A DNA stretch of 64,000 nt, taken from Rhizopus sp. PT2906 (lineage: Eukaryota > Mucoromycota > Mucoromycetes > Mucorales > Rhizopodaceae). The stretch is from positions 1 through 64,000 of the forward strand of contig JAMYHX010000141.1 in the NCBI GenBank assembly GCA_025529335.1, read 5' to 3'. The notes beneath the pieces are model-generated. The model saw nothing but the letters and a program-made list of their open reading frames with translations, ran no database searches and was not told the DNA's origin. Numbering within the stretch: the first letter of the stretch is position 1; every line of letters begins with the position of its first letter. The position numbers and the translations under genes were made by a program. Shown here in pieces: positions 33,476 to 46,372 of this stretch.

Positions 33476-34375
33476 ACACTCAGCCCCCGACAGAATATGT
33501 ACGGTTGACCTCATAGCTCATTACTATTTATGGTAACCTCAGTGCGACTATTTAAATGATATCACAAAAACTGGTTGATCTACAATAGAGACATTGACTT
33601 TAAATGATGATTGCATTCTTTGTTTTATCTTGCATTATTCTATGATTATTTAAAGTGATCTATTGATCTGTGGTTGAACAACAGACGACTAAAGTACCAA
33701 GAATTTTGCTTGAGATTACAACTGAGGATGATGCTTTAACGTTGACTTTTTTTTACTAAAGAAACAAGCAGCTTAGATCTAAACATTACATGTTGATCTT
33801 GTATCGCTCTAATAAAACTCGATATACTAAATTACATGAGATGATGTCATTGGACTCTGAATTTGTCTCTATGCCAATCCAAGGCCCAATAGAGCAACTT
33901 GAGGATATATCTTTTTCTCCCTTCTCTTGTGGAGTATATACTATATTGGTTGCTTTACAAAATGATGGCTATAAGTTGATCATTTTGATATATATATATA
34001 TATATATAAGAGTATATCCATCATTCTGTTGATGATATGTAGAAATTGATTATCATGGTGACAGGCTCATAAAACGAGATATTTAAGGTATGTTGTCTGA
34101 GACAGCAAAGGGTTTCATTTTTTTTTCTACATTGCAAACATAGATAGGATAGCTGTGAGATAATGAAGCGCGTCATTAGTTGTAGCTTTATAGTGAAATT
34201 TAAGCTATTGGCAATAACGCAGGTATATGGTTACAATTACAACATATTCATTCGTAAAGAAGTCAGAAAACTATCGAACTGAATGGATTCCTCTTTTCTA
34301 CTTTTTGTCATCAAATAACTAGGCAAGGAATCTTGATCCAAAAGAAAAGAAAAAACAAATAGATATGTCATTTAT
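33186..34375. other. Intergenic with 45-nt poly(A) tract
   Basis: About 1.2 kb. It includes an A45 run at 33430-33474 and a (TA)n run near 33990-34010. A plus-strand frame at 33790-33980 ending FSPFSCGVYTILVALQND is vaguely like a Cys-peptidase (C48) tail, but it lacks the catalytic His/Asp context and is not called. No RNA gene was recognised. Confidence 0.4.
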
Positions 34376-36076
34376 TTACCATAATAATTTAGATGGAACA
34401 GTTAATCGACTACTGCTATCACTATATTCATAGCTATAGACAGATGAGTCTTCATCGTAATCACTCAAGTCACCACCAAGTTCATCAAATATTGAGGCTG
34501 CATAATTGAATTTATCTTTCCATTCTCGAGCAGAAGCTGTGCTCTCGGGCAATAGATACATGCGACACCCCTGATCTCTTTGTTCCGAAAAAGCAAACCC
34601 TCTTTCCTCTTTATCAAGTGCCTTTGAAGTAAACTCAAGAACGAGTCCACGCGAACCAATATCAGCCCAATGATCCTCCTCATCTTCTTCTATGCTTGAC
34701 ACGTTGATGAATTGATCTAACGGGATCACATATAAAGGTGATCTGCTCTTCTTGTATTCAAAATCATACAGTTCCAATTGTGTGGCATGTAATACTCCCC
34801 AAAATCGCTCCCACCTCTGATGAACATGAGTGCACCTTTCGATTGAATCAATATTAAACTTACCTGAGATTGACCACTGTGAGTATGTACGGTGATATAG
34901 TCTTCAAAAAGCACAGTATTGTTTAAAAGTGTCTGTGATCTACGACTGATATAGACTCCTTGAATGACCAGTAACTGAAAGTCATTACTTTGTCCTGAAT
35001 TGGGATCACTATTTAGTACAAATCGTTCTGTTGACTTTTGTTTCAACTGTAAATGGATTGGAATTGTTTCTCTTCCAAGACAAGTCTCATTCTGTTTGCC
35101 ACCAAATAAAGATCGATTCTTGGCATAAACAGAAATAGTAGCTGTCGTGGGTTCCTCAATGTCACTAGAAAAATAAATAACATGTTGTGTCTCTTTTAAT
35201 AAATACTTACAATAAAAATGTTTCGTCAAAGTGTACAATGGAGCCATTTTTTCCTGATTTTTCACCAGTTACAAAAGATCCTGCACAAATGTCATCATTG
35301 ACTTGAACTGTGCATTTAAAGGAGCGAACTGTTAAAAATAGGTTAGAACACGCACTTTGGACATTGAATGTGATTGCCTTTCGAAGTATCAGTAGCAGTC
35401 ACTTGAAGAACTACAGACAGATATATGTGAGATGAATGTAAACAGGAGAGGGGGGGAGGGCCTACTTCGTAAATAGAACATCGCTTTGGGCTTTATTTCT
35501 GACTTTTGAAGGGCACAAGCTAAGGACAATTGATGACTATATATATAGTATATATATATATTTGATAAGTTTCCTTTTGATTGAACTAGAATCAAGAAAA
35601 AGAAGAGAGAGAAAGAGAGATGACACTTACTATGTTTTACTACGCTTCAATGGCTTTCTAAGAACGATCGAACGGCTATAATGTGATAAAGGATTTTTCA
35701 TGCTGTTATTGAGTTGATCCTCTTTTATCCAATTTAATTTCTCTGCTGGTAACTCTTCCAGAGTATGTTGCGGACCATTGTAATGAACCAGTGGTTCCAT
35801 GCTTGGATAATGATCATGGTTCATATCCATGGTTGCTGATTTAGGCATACCAGAGGGCATAATTCGTTTATTCATGCGTACATTAGCACCAGAGATATGA
35901 TGTATTGTCTGATTGACAAAGTTACGGAAAGAGTCAGTCGATATCGAAGGTTTCAAGCTAGCAGCAGCAGATAGCTGAAGGCTACTAAAGAATTCTGTCC
36001 TACTAAGTTTACTTGGCTTCTTCTTGCGTGGAGGACTGGGCAATAGAGGGTTACGAAGGGTTGGAAAGGAAGACAT
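34376..36076 (-). CDS. C2-like plus PH domain protein, anillin/Bud4-like
   Basis: About five exons. The N-terminus is basic and disordered (MSSFPTLRNPLLPSPPRKKK). Joins chosen by frame are RSKTY to HQLSLACALQKSEI, then KPKAMFYLR to IRSFKCTVQVNDDI across a long intron ending ctaacctatttttaacag. They give a C2-like/anillin-homology segment (IVHFDETFLF, DIEEPTTATISVYAKNRSLF, TCLGRETIPIHLQL). The last intron joins HTHSGQSQ to RWERFWGVLHATQLELYDFE, a PH domain (YKKSRSPLYVIPLDQFINV, EWKDKFNYAASIFDEL), and an acidic tail ending PSKLLW. The order C2-like then terminal PH matches anillin/Mid1/Bud4 cytokinesis scaffolds; this assignment is tentative. A 182-bp divergent promoter is shared with the mannosidase. 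Confidence 0.6.
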
Positions 36077-36258
36077 AAAGGAAAAGAAAGAAGAAAGAAA
36101 GGAAGAGAAATATGCTGGAATATTAAGCTCAGGTCATGTTTGCAATAATTCAGGAACGCTTTTGGTTTTGTTCAAAAGCTTTGCGTCCGATATTCGTGTC
36201 ACAACTAAAAATTTAGCTTTTTTTTCTTTTTTAGTAGATGCTGCCTACTCACAATAGG

Positions 36259-38050
36259 ATGAAAAACGGTCGTAGGGATTTCTATGTTGACGACAAGTAT
36301 GAAAAGATTCATAAACAGCGTTGGCTTTATGTAAATATTGTATTTGCTTGTGCATATATGCTTATTATTTATGTATACAACATAGTCTCGTAATGTCATC
36401 TTTTGTATCAGTATCTTGATCATCTTTCTCTATGTCAATAAGTACGTCCTTGTAGAGAATGACAACAAAGTGTTGGACAATTCAAACCAAGACACTGTCC
36501 AGATAAAAGAAGAAGAAGAAGGTAGTCTAACTGGCTTGCTATTTACTCAATACCCTCCTGTTCAATCACTTCGACATTCTGATGAACAAACAGCTCAACG
36601 TCAAAAGAAAATTGTTGATGCCTTCCTTCATGCTTGGAAAGGTTATACCCAGGATGCATTTGGAAAAGATGAATATCAGCCATTAACACACACCGGTCAT
36701 AACTGGGCACCTGGAGGCATAGGACTGATGCTGATCGATTCACTTGACACTATCATGCTGATGAACCTTACTGAAGAATACAACCAAGTCCGTAACTGGA
36801 TTGCCACTGAATTGGATTTTAACAAAGATCAAGACGTCAATGTATTTGAAACGACTATTCGAGTCCTCGGTGGTCTATTATCCGCTTACCATTTATCAAA
36901 CAATGACCTGCTTTATTTGGAAAAAGCACAAGACTTGGCAGACCGCTTGTTACCTGCGTTTGATTCTAGTTCAGGCATACCATTTAATGGCGTTATCTTA
37001 TCCACTGGACAGCCTTCCACGCATGGTGAATCAAGCAGTACGGCTGAAGCTACCACTATTCAACTGGAATTTAAGTACTTGAGTTATTTGACGGGCGATA
37101 TGAAATACTGGAAGGCAGCAGAGAAGGTGATGGATCGTATGCATGAATTAACAAAGGATAATGACCATCAAGCTTTAGATGGGCTTGTGCCAATTTACAT
37201 AGAGTAAGCTATTCTCTTGTTCTACTTCTTGACAACTAACTGTTATGTCCCTAGTCCTCATCATGGCAACTTTGTTACTAAAGAAATCAGATTAGGCTCG
37301 AGGGGTGATAGCTATTATGAATACTTGTTAAAGCAGTATCTTCAGACGAACAAAACTGAACCACAGTATCGACAACGGTACGATGCGGCTGTAGAAGGCA
37401 TCAAGAAGCATCTGATACAATACAGTTATCCTAATCACTATATGTACATAGCAGAACTGCTGGACAGAACCACCCCTGGTAACCGACACCCTAAAATGGA
37501 TCATTTGGTTTGCTTTATGGGCGGTAACTTTGTTCTAGGAGCAACTGAAGGAGGTTCAATACAGAATGCCAATATACAAAATTCAGATGATGTACGATTA
37601 GGAGAAGAAATGACAAAGACATGCTATGAGATGTATAACATGACGGCAACTGGACTCGCAAGTGAAATAGTATATTTTAATACAAACGATCGATCTGAAG
37701 GGCCTGATATGGAGATTCATGTGCGTGATAGACATAACCTATTGCGCCCAGAAACCGTTGAAAGCCTCTTTTTGCTTTACCGCATGACAGGTGACGAAAA
37801 ATATCGTGAATGGGGATGGAGCATTTTTGAATCATTTGAAAAGTATACAAAGCTACCTGAAGGAGGATATTCTGCTCTCAAGGATGTAACTTTAATTCCA
37901 CCTGTACGCGATAATCGAATGGATACCTTCTTCTTGGCAGAGACATTAAAGTATCTCTATCTTTTATTTAGTCCTAGTGACTTTATTCCACTTGAATATT
38001 ACGTATTCAACACGGAGGCACATCCATTGCCAATTTTTACACCAAAATAA
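36259..38050 (+). CDS. Mannosyl-oligosaccharide alpha-1,2-mannosidase (GH47)
   Basis: Three exons. MKNGRRDFYVDDKYEKIHKQ is a cytosolic N-terminus. After a 55-nt intron a signal anchor follows (SRNVIFCISILIIFLYVNKY), so this is a type II ER/Golgi membrane protein. GH47 motifs: AFLHAWKGYTQDAFGKDEYQ, GGIGLMLIDSLDTIMLMNL, FETTIRVLGGLLSAYHLS, and MDHLVCFMGGNFVLGA. NLLRPETVESLFLLYRMTGD, DNRMDTFFLAETLKYLYLLF, and the ending VFNTEAHPLP complete the set. The acidic residues of the barrel core (E in FETTIR, RPE, F-AET) are present. It trims mannose from N-glycans. Length about 575 residues, typical of the family; the gene looks intact. Confidence 0.95.
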
Positions 38051-38148
38051 AAAATTTCACATGACAATTGTTCCCACGGCAACATATTTATTGCGGGGTA
38101 AAAAGGAACTTGGCCCTTTTTTTTTATATATCTTATTTAAACTTATAA

Positions 38149-39285
38149 ATGCAAGTGACATTACAACCTACCGTAAAAGCAAATAAGCTACAAAAGAAAG
38201 AACAAAGTCTAGAGTACGTCATGAAATCAGGGTTAGCAGGTGGAATAGCAGGCTGCCTTGGTAAAACAGCGATTGCCCCCATGGACAGAGTCAAGATTCT
38301 CTTTCAGGCAAGGAACCCACACTTTGAAAAATATTCTGGTAAATAGACATTGGTTGCTTTGGTCCAATTGATTTACTCACCTCTTACAGGAAGGTTTACT
38401 GGTGTATTTGGAGCAGGAAAGGAGATTTACAGAAAACATGGTATCATAGGATTGTTTCAGGGACACTCTGTGACATTGGCCAGAATCTTTCCTTACGCAG
38501 CTATCAAGTTTGTAGCCTACGAGCAGCTAAAAATTATATTAATGCCCACTCAACAGCAAGTAACGAGTAAAAGACAGTTCATGGCAGGGTCCTTGGCAGG
38601 TAAAAACATACAGGTGCATGGTGAAAATATGGTTTGTTTATTAAGATGAAAATAGGTATTGCTTCCGTACTATTTACTTATCCACTTGATTTAATTCGCG
38701 TCAGAATGGCTTACGAAACGCAACGATCAGGACTTGTAGACATGGCTACTACCATCTATAGAGAGCCGGCCAGTCAGAAATTACGTCTTTTAAACTTTTA
38801 CCGAGGATTTTTACCCACGGTTGCGGGAATGACACCGTATGCTGGCGTCTCCTTTTGGTCTCATCACATCTTTACACAGTTTTGTCGACAGCATCCGGTC
38901 ATAAGCTCTCATGCTCTGGTTGTCCCCGGACAGGAATACGACTATAAGGCGCCTCTTAAGCCTTGGGCAGAGTTGGTATGTGGTGGCCTTGCAGGTTTCG
39001 TTGCGCAAACGAGTAGCTATCCGTTGGAGGTAAATTAAAAAAAAGAAGACAAAAGAAGATGACACTAACAGCTTCCAATAGGTCATACGCAGAAGAATGC
39101 AAATAGGTGGTCTATTGGATCCAACCAAGTTTGTGAGCTTTATGGCAACTGTAACGGACATCTATCGTGTGAAGGGTTTCAAGGGTTTCTATGTTGGATT
39201 AACTATTGGCTATATTAAGGTTGTTCCTATGTTTGCCATCAGTTTCACAACTTATGAATATATGAAACGACTGCTGCACTTTTAA
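38149..39285 (+). CDS. Mitochondrial carrier, LEU5/SLC25A42-like (CoA transport)
   Basis: Four exons. Three carrier repeats with signature motifs: PMDRVKILFQ (repeat 1), PLDLIRVRMAYE (repeat 2) and PLEVIRRRMQIGG (repeat 3, split by an intron after PLE). Each is followed by a GF/G-x-Y-RG-type helix (GIIGLFQGHSVTLARIFPYA; FYRGFLPTVAGMTPYAGVSF; GFKGFYVGLTIGYIKVVPMF). The pattern RIFPYAAIKFVAYEQLK and the insertion in repeat 2 fit the Leu5/SLC25A16/SLC25A42 group, which imports coenzyme A (or ADP) into mitochondria. It acts in the inner membrane with six transmembrane helices. It lies 98 bp downstream of the mannosidase on the same strand. Confidence 0.88.
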
Positions 39286-40954
39286 AGAGATGCTATTCAA
39301 GTAGAAAAGGGCGCTTTTATAGATACCAACTTGTTTTGTAAATACCATTAATCTATCATGATAGCTATTTATGGCAATAGAACTCGCATGTATTATACAC
39401 AATAAAGCCATGACTGTATACATTGTCATTCAACACATCTGGTTAGAGCAGAGGCAGTTTATGATCAAATAATGCTCAACAGCTTAGTTATTGAACAACT
39501 TGAAAGCTTTATTTTCTGAAATAGTTGAGTGCCAGGAAACACTATGCATACTTGTTCTGTTTCTACTTTTATATATCATATAAGTAATATACTTCGTACA
39601 TTTTAAATATTCGATATTAACATATTAGGATTTCAAGTATAGAAGCTATAATCTTGAGATCCGTTTGTCTAAAGTTAAGCAAGGTATTTAGCGAGATGAC
39701 TTGACTAAGGATGATAGTTTAAGCGACAGAATAACAGAATCAAGCTTAATCGTTACTCCAGAAGCTTGTCAAAGATGTATACACTATGTTATTTAATTCT
39801 TTGAAAAATACAAAGAAAATGAAATCAATTTATAGTTGACTAAGCTTTTTATTTTACTGTACGTTAATCAAGGTTTTCATGGTAAATGAATAGACTTTTA
39901 ACACTCTGACGAATAACCAAGGTCTTCATCCACTTTTGAAATACGGTTATTCCTAAAAGCAATGTCGCGTAATTCAAAAATTTATAATACATAATATATA
40001 AAATACGACATCTTGGAATGATATTACTTTCTGGGAATAGTGGGTATATTTACAAACAGAAAATATCCGAGCATACAAAAGCAATTTTTCAAACTACGTA
40101 AGACTGCAGTGTAACTTGGCCTGGTTGACGCTGACAGTGCGTTCTAGATCCTATCAGTTATGGAGATGTCACGTGAATTAGACAAAAAGAGAGCAAAAGG
40201 CAAGGGCTAGGTCCCTTACACAACCACGTTTACGATAGGGAGATCGCCAGTTATCTGCTGATCCCTTGTTCCATGACCTGAGCTACAGAATAGATGACTG
40301 TACGACACAATTCCCCTCCTTGGTTCAGGTCTACGATGATTGTCCCTCTGTTCTTTGTGAGCATGACGCTAGTACACCATTAACCCCCTTTTTTTTTTTT
40401 TTAAAAAAAAAAAAAAGCATTTGCCTGCTTATGTCATAAAACCCTGCATGATTTTTTTTTGTTTCAAATTAGGCATCTCCTTGTCTTTTGTAAGTGTCAT
40501 TCAGTTCGATTCTTTAATAAACGACAAACTCAATTCCACATTATCTTTTTAAGAAACCGAAGGCCCTTTAGTTAAAGATCAAATAATGCTGAGAACTAAA
40601 TGGTTACCATGGATAAAAATAGGCATGGCAACTCAACGTAATAATTGCCTTATGCACATAATTAAAATTTAATCAATTGTTATTTCTTATTACATTTGTG
40701 ATACATCAAGTCAACTTTTATTCTTTATTGTCGTTTCGCAAACTGTATAATACTATTATTATCAACTTTAACCATCAAGATACTAACTGAGTTATATGAA
40801 AACAAAATGAGAACTCTTTACATTACACTGGGTTTCAAAAGAGGGGTAGACTTCGTTTTAGGTCCTAAAGCTATAAATCCACCCATTTTCTTTTTCTTTT
40901 CAACAGCTTTATCAGTTTGTATAATATTTATTCTCTCTTTCTTCACGTCATATA
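39286..40954. other. Intergenic upstream of homeobox gene
   Basis: About 1.7 kb without a supported gene. It contains a T14/A14 palindromic run at about 40389-40416, a CACGTG at about 40170, and a GC-richer patch (40090-40380). The 14-mer GATCAAATAATGCT occurs near both 39462 and 40578. It is likely a long regulatory region for the homeobox gene. No RNA gene was recognised. Confidence 0.4.
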
Positions 40955-42599
40955 ATGAATCCTAACATCACAATTGCCAATGAAAATCAATACTTGAAGC
41001 AAATCAAGTCAAGTAAATTAACTAAAAAGAAGAGAGCAAGAGCAACTCCTGATCAAGTATCCGTGCTGGAAGGCGTTTTTGCAATTAATATCAGCCCCAA
41101 CAGCAAGCTCCGGAGGCAATTGGCAGAGCAACTCAATATGAATGAACGGTCTGTTCAAATCTGGTTTCAAAACAAACGCGCAAAAATAAAGAACTTGCAA
41201 AAAAAGGCTCGCTTACAACAAGACACTATCTATTTACCTTCGCCAAAAACTCTTTCCTCATCATTTATGCTACCTTTCCAAAAAGATATGCCCTTTCAGT
41301 TCACCGCCCATTCCCAGCAGTACTTTCCTCAGTCTACTATCAGTATAAATCATGCGCCACCCTACTGTAACTCATTAGTAAACCCACCAAGTGTATATAG
41401 TTCTTCAAATGCTACGCCTAGTCTACATAGGTACAGTAGCGAACCAGCTTCTTTTAAGCCTGTACAGATACCTGTTCAAAGATGCTCTTCGTATTTTGAA
41501 CTGCTCACCGGTACTCGCTATGATCAGGCCAACGTTGAAAGTAACCTTTGTCTTGCACCACCGCTCTCTCCTTCACCCGATGAAAACGCAGACAATTCTA
41601 CTTTTATCAGACAATTAACTGAGACTAGCGATGAAGGCAACAGCAACAATATCATGTTTACAAAAAGCGTAGATCTTGGTGATTCCTCAAGCAACTCACA
41701 GTCTACAGACTATGAAACAAGCAAGACAGTAGCAACAGGTAATTCTCTATAAATACATATATCTATAGTTTAGTTTATTGATCATGTCTATATTCCCAGA
41801 TACACACAATAACTCGTTTTCTAAAACAGCAGTTACCGGCATGCCCCTGGATCATAGAATACATGAGATAACGCCTCCGCTAACGGAGAATGCTCATCGA
41901 GATCCGGATAATCTATTCACAAATAACCCAACGCTGCTCCCTTTTTCGTACACCTCTAACACGAACTGTCATCTTTCGGCTTCAAGTCTATCGATAGGCA
42001 CGTGGCACAGGTTTGGGATTCATGCATCCCATCTGACGTGCTTGTATGACTCAGGACAGCATTCTTTTATATGGTATGTCACAGACAGCACCTACCACTT
42101 CAAGATGCAAATACCGCTCGCGTCTATTCGCCTTATCGAGTTTGTAAGGAACTCATTCTCTGCAAGATATACAGATCAAACCGGGGTTTACCAAGACCAA
42201 TCTGACGTTCATTTCCATATGTGCCAGCCTCCTCTATTCTATATGCGATACCTGTCAAATAAAGGTACGAATTCGGATCGTTGGACTCAATGCAGTGATT
42301 TTACAGAAAACAAGCAAGCATCCAATCACTTTAGACACACAATAAAGGGAGAGACAGAAGCTATTAGACAAGATATACTTCAATTGTGTCACGTACATGA
42401 AGACGTTCGAAAACTAATACGGTTTGTTGATAACCCTACACCCTCTGGTCAAACCATACCGCGTTTGGATTCTTTGCCAAGTATGCCTGTTTACTCTGCC
42501 CATGGTTTATGCCCACCCACACCGTCTCATTATGGTTTGCCATCATTTCCTACTTTATCTACATCAAGGATACCAAACGAAGAATTTCTTATCATTTAA
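40955..42599 (+). CDS. Homeodomain transcription factor (HOY1/PHO2-like)
   Basis: Two exons. The homeodomain lies at about residues 25-82: KKKRARATPDQVSVLEGVFA, NISPNSKLRRQLAEQLNM, and recognition helix ERSVQIWFQNKRAKIKNLQ (WFQNKR with Asn51). A Ser/Pro-rich linker follows. The intron at about 41741 joins TVATG-type sequence to DTHNNSFSKTAV. The second exon has a conserved block (SIGTWHRFGIHASHLTCLYD, FIWYVTDSTYHFKMQIPLAS, IRLIEFVRNSFSARY) found C-terminal to the homeodomain in a group of fungal regulators that includes Hoy1/Pho2-type proteins. Group assignment is from pattern memory. Nuclear. About 535 residues, ending RIPNEEFLII. A long upstream intergenic region suggests extensive regulation. 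Confidence 0.85.
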
Positions 42600-42965
42600 C
42601 AGCTCTCAACATTTACCTGTATTATACATTGATATATGCATCATATATAGCCCTTTTCTATACGTAGACAGATACTTCACATTTCTACCACTTGAATAAA
42701 GACATTTGAAGCGACAAGATTACATATGACACACCATTCATTGATACATTTCTTGTCTTCTCACTTTCTCTCAATCATTATTTTACTTCTTGTCATTATA
42801 AATGTTTAAAAAAGTGTAAATGTATAAAGACTTGTACGAGAATGTAAATAGAGTTTATTTACAATGCAATTAATAAGACAAGCTATTATTATCATTCATT
42901 ATCTATTGGCTCGATATTAAACCATGGATCATTCTATTACAAATACAAGATATTAGCTATATTAA
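42600..42965. other. Convergent 3' flanks, no gene
   Basis: AT-rich stretch between the convergent homeobox and FHA-kinase genes. No feature was recognised. Confidence 0.5.
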
Positions 42966-43579
42966 CTAGACTGTATAATATAAAGTTACCAAAGCCTCAG
43001 CCGCAGTTGGCCGTTCTTCAGGCTTTACTTTAAGAAGCCTTTTTATCAAATGCTTCACTAAGCATTGGAGAGAAAAAAATAAGCTAAAGCGTCTGTATAA
43101 AATGTTCAACCATACCTGTGTGTGATAATGAATTCCATACAGGTAATTGCTCACTGTGGTCCAAAGATCCTGATAAAATTTTTTGCTCAATAGATGCATA
43201 TTCGTCACCTGATAGTAAGGGTTAGTAAGTTATTTTATGCGTATTAGTTCTTTTTGTGTGTATATATAACCGTAAAAAGGCGGATGACCACAGAGACAGA
43301 CGTAAAGAACAATACCCAAGCTCCATATATCACAAGAATTTCCGTATCCACTTTCTGTTGTTCCTTGCAGGCTTATTATTTCAGGAGCAACTTTTTTGGA
43401 TAATAAATAGATGCGTAACCTAACAACACAAAATGGCCTTACCGTAACTAGGAGATCCGCAATAGCTATGTAATAAATTCCTCTTATGAAGCGCAGCAAG
43501 CCCAAAATCGCATATTTTGACTTGTAGGTTAGCTTTACTAACCATCAAAACTGTTAAAAAAAAAGAGGTTCAATCACCA

Positions 43580-43622
<43 letters not shown>

Positions 43623-43899
43623 CAGGTTTAATATCTCGATGAACGACACCTGCTTGATGTAAAAACTATAAAGAATGAGTGAATATACTATTTAGCCAAC
43701 ACTACACGCATCAGAAGCTGCACCAGAAATTGAAATAGTTCAAGCTGATTATTCTTTTGTTAAGAACAACTATTCAAAGACTGACAACATTTTGATAAAT
43801 TGAGAACAAAAAAAAAGGAAACAATAGCACAAACATTGCTTAAATTTGCTGTAGCTTGACACATGTGCAATTTCTAGTGCATTATCTGATTCATGTAGT

Positions 43900-43936
<37 letters not shown>

Positions 43937-45410
43937 GCTTACGTTCACAGCAGAGAGTAGTTGCCTAAAGATGATGCGAGTGTGTTCTTCAGAAAGACAC
44001 TTGCTGTTGACTATAAGACTATACAGGTCACCCTCAGGAAAGCTATTGTATGAGTGTAAGCTAATGTTGTATTTCTTATGCTGTTCCATAGCAACTCACT
44101 ATTCCATCACCAAATGGAAATACTCTGCTTCGTCATACACTTTAATAATGCCTACGATTCCTGGCTGTTGTATATAAAATAGAGAGAGGAAGAGAGAGAG
44201 GGATAGCAAGAAAGAGAACATACGTATTAGACCAATTCTGTCAAATAAAGGCAACAAATCAATTACTGACGTGTTTTTCAAGCGACATTAATATGGCGAC
44301 TTCTTGCATGAACTGTTTCAATGTTTCCGGTCTGCTTGTAAAGCTGTCTTTACGGATCATCTTAACAGCATGCTGAACATCTTTGTTCTTTCTCAAGTTG
44401 GCAACTATAATTTTTGAATATAAACTCATCCCAATCACCGGGCCAAGTTTATAGTCGTCTTGGAAAGTTGGTATTTTGGATTTGCTCGGAGCAAATATGA
44501 TTCGAAATAGCGTGTTATTGGATATTCTAACGACATCGTTTGGGTGTAGGCAGTAAGAGCCTCTAGTATATTCCGGCTTAAAATTGGTGCCATTGACTTG
44601 AATAGGTATAGTGGATTCTCTGTCAAGTGATATCAGTATATAAGTTAAATAGACAGCAAACACACACGCCAACGTACCTTCTCATATCCCTTAGGCGCAC
44701 TTGAAGCCTACTATTGTTGTTGATGTCAACGTATACTTCCTATGTGGCTATAAGTAAGCTATATCATGTACAAAAGGTGTTGCATACAGGGTATATTAGA
44801 CAGTGTTGATCTTGTACTTCTTCATCGTTAATCCTACATAGTATGTTATTGTCATTTGATATCATATTTCTTACCAAAAATTCTACCTAATATTGCAAGC
44901 CTCGCTCGTACCAATAAGGTATCCTGGGCGCTCATTTGTATCATACTGATACCTTAGGTATTCCGATTTGCATGTAAGGGGGTTTAGACTATGGAGAAAT
45001 GCCCATGCGTCACTATGACTCTCCCAGTCCAGTTTCTTAACACTCCTCTTTGGTCGTTCAAAATAAGATTCTTCTACACTACTGGAATATATAGAGAGCT
45101 CTTCGTTTTGATCAGTATTAAAAAGACTACTACTACTGCTCCTGATACTAATAGCACTGCTGCTACTACTGCCACTGGTCGCATTGTGACGTATAATATC
45201 TGGATTGCCAGACTTGTGAATCCTCTTTTTCTTTATGCCGCCATGAAGAACGCCGCGGTGAGAGTCGATACTTTTTTTCTTTTTGGCTTTATCCTTTGAT
45301 GAATAGCTTTTGTCGGAAATAGACAGATCAGAACTACACCGAACTAATTCCGACACATCTTCTTCCTTGACATTCTTACGAATGTCCTGCCTGCTTTGAT
45401 TTTGTCCCAT
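42966..45410 (-). CDS. FHA-domain Ser/Thr kinase, CHK2/Rad53-like
   Basis: About ten exons. MGQNQSRQDIRKNVKEEDVS starts a Ser-rich N-terminus. An FHA-like domain follows across short exons (RPGYLIGTSEACNIR|INDEE, EVQDQHCLIYP|EVYVDIN, IPIQVNGTNFKPEYTRGSY). Kinase motifs are YKLGPVIGMSLYSKIIVA (glycine-loop region), HAVKMIRKDSF (VAIK Lys), LKQFMQEVAILMSLEKH|PG, VVHRDIKPEN, KICDFGLA, CGSPSYVAPEI, and CDIWSLGIVLYVCLCGHPPF. All catalytic residues are present except that the Gly-rich loop is weak (G-x-V-I-G-M-S). The tail is short (EERPTAAEALVTLYYTV). FHA plus kinase matches checkpoint kinases. The MG-x3-S start also fits N-myristoylation, but the CAG before the ATG could be a splice acceptor. Confidence 0.85.
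43583..43614. repeat. T32 homopolymer in kinase intron
   Basis: A run of 32 T on the plus strand (A on the coding strand), starting two nucleotides after the GT donor of the intron that follows HRDIKPEN. Confidence 0.85.
43901..43932. repeat. T32 homopolymer in adjacent kinase intron
   Basis: A second run of 32 T on the plus strand, in the neighbouring intron just after its donor (gtaagctatt on the coding strand, after LLSAVN). Confidence 0.85.
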
Positions 45411-46372
45411 CTGCAAAAGTTGAATTATAAAGATAAAGAAATAGAAAAACTAATAGAAACAGGTACAGACTAGTTAGTGCAAAGTGTAGCGTATATGCAC
45501 GTGATGTCTAATTGATATGATTGGCTCTTGGTTGCAGGTAAACAAAGATCATTATGCTGGTATCAATCAAATTTAATAATCAATACACGGACAAGAAAAA
45601 TGAAAAGTAATGATGTGACATTAGGAAATAAAGTCAAATGAGACAGTACAATAAACGGTAAAAATAGAAGCAGCAGAAGTGTAATTATTATTACCTTCTT
45701 ATAAAACTATGGTTCCTCAAAAAAAAAAAAAAAAAAAAAAAGGCCATCAAATCATGATGCAGCTTTCTATTACATTGATAGCTTATCTAAAGAAAACTGA
45801 ATGAAATTACCAACAGATCTGTATTAATTGACATTAGATACTGTGGCTTGATTTAAATCATCACCACTCCAAAAAGCTTCATTAAAGCTTAAAGTCGTCT
45901 CAATTTATGGAGCCTCCGCAGATTATCTATGTCAGCATCTTGCATGCAAGTGATTTAGAATCAGCATCAGAATATATCTATTATCTTACGAAGTAGTCTT
46001 ATTTGAAGAGTGAAACACTTAATCACCCCTCAAAAAAAAGTAAAGGAACCGTGATTTAACGGCTGCACTAAATTTCAGGCACTTTCTCACGTTGCTAATA
46101 AGCCCTAGAATGCTTTACAAGGCAACAAAGAACAATCAAGAAGAATAAAAAATCATCCTTAGGGAAACTCATGATGTAGGTAAAGCTTTGAAAAGACTGG
46201 CTCAGCAAGTCTTCAATGTATAGCTCGCATCTTTTTCACAAAGAGTACCTTGTATTTCCCCTCTTAAACGAGTACTGCATGAATTAATCACGACCAATGA
46301 GAATTGAGTTATGCGCTGTATAAGAATAACACATTTTGTGTGGCTTGTTTTCACTTATCACTTTTCTTAATC
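45411..46372. other. Divergent intergenic region, kinase and Spb4 genes
   Basis: About 960 bp between two divergent genes. It contains a poly(A) run around 45719-45740. The first 80 bp next to the kinase start (minus strand) look pyrimidine-rich with ctaac and ttgcag. They could be the 3' end of an intron in an upstream 5' exon. No gene was recognised. Confidence 0.4.

Noticed and set aside
33790..34032. Possible C48-type peptidase tail (SCGVYTIL)
   Set aside because: Only a single Cys-Gly motif, no catalytic His/Asp context, no upstream domain, and it ends in a (TA)n microsatellite.
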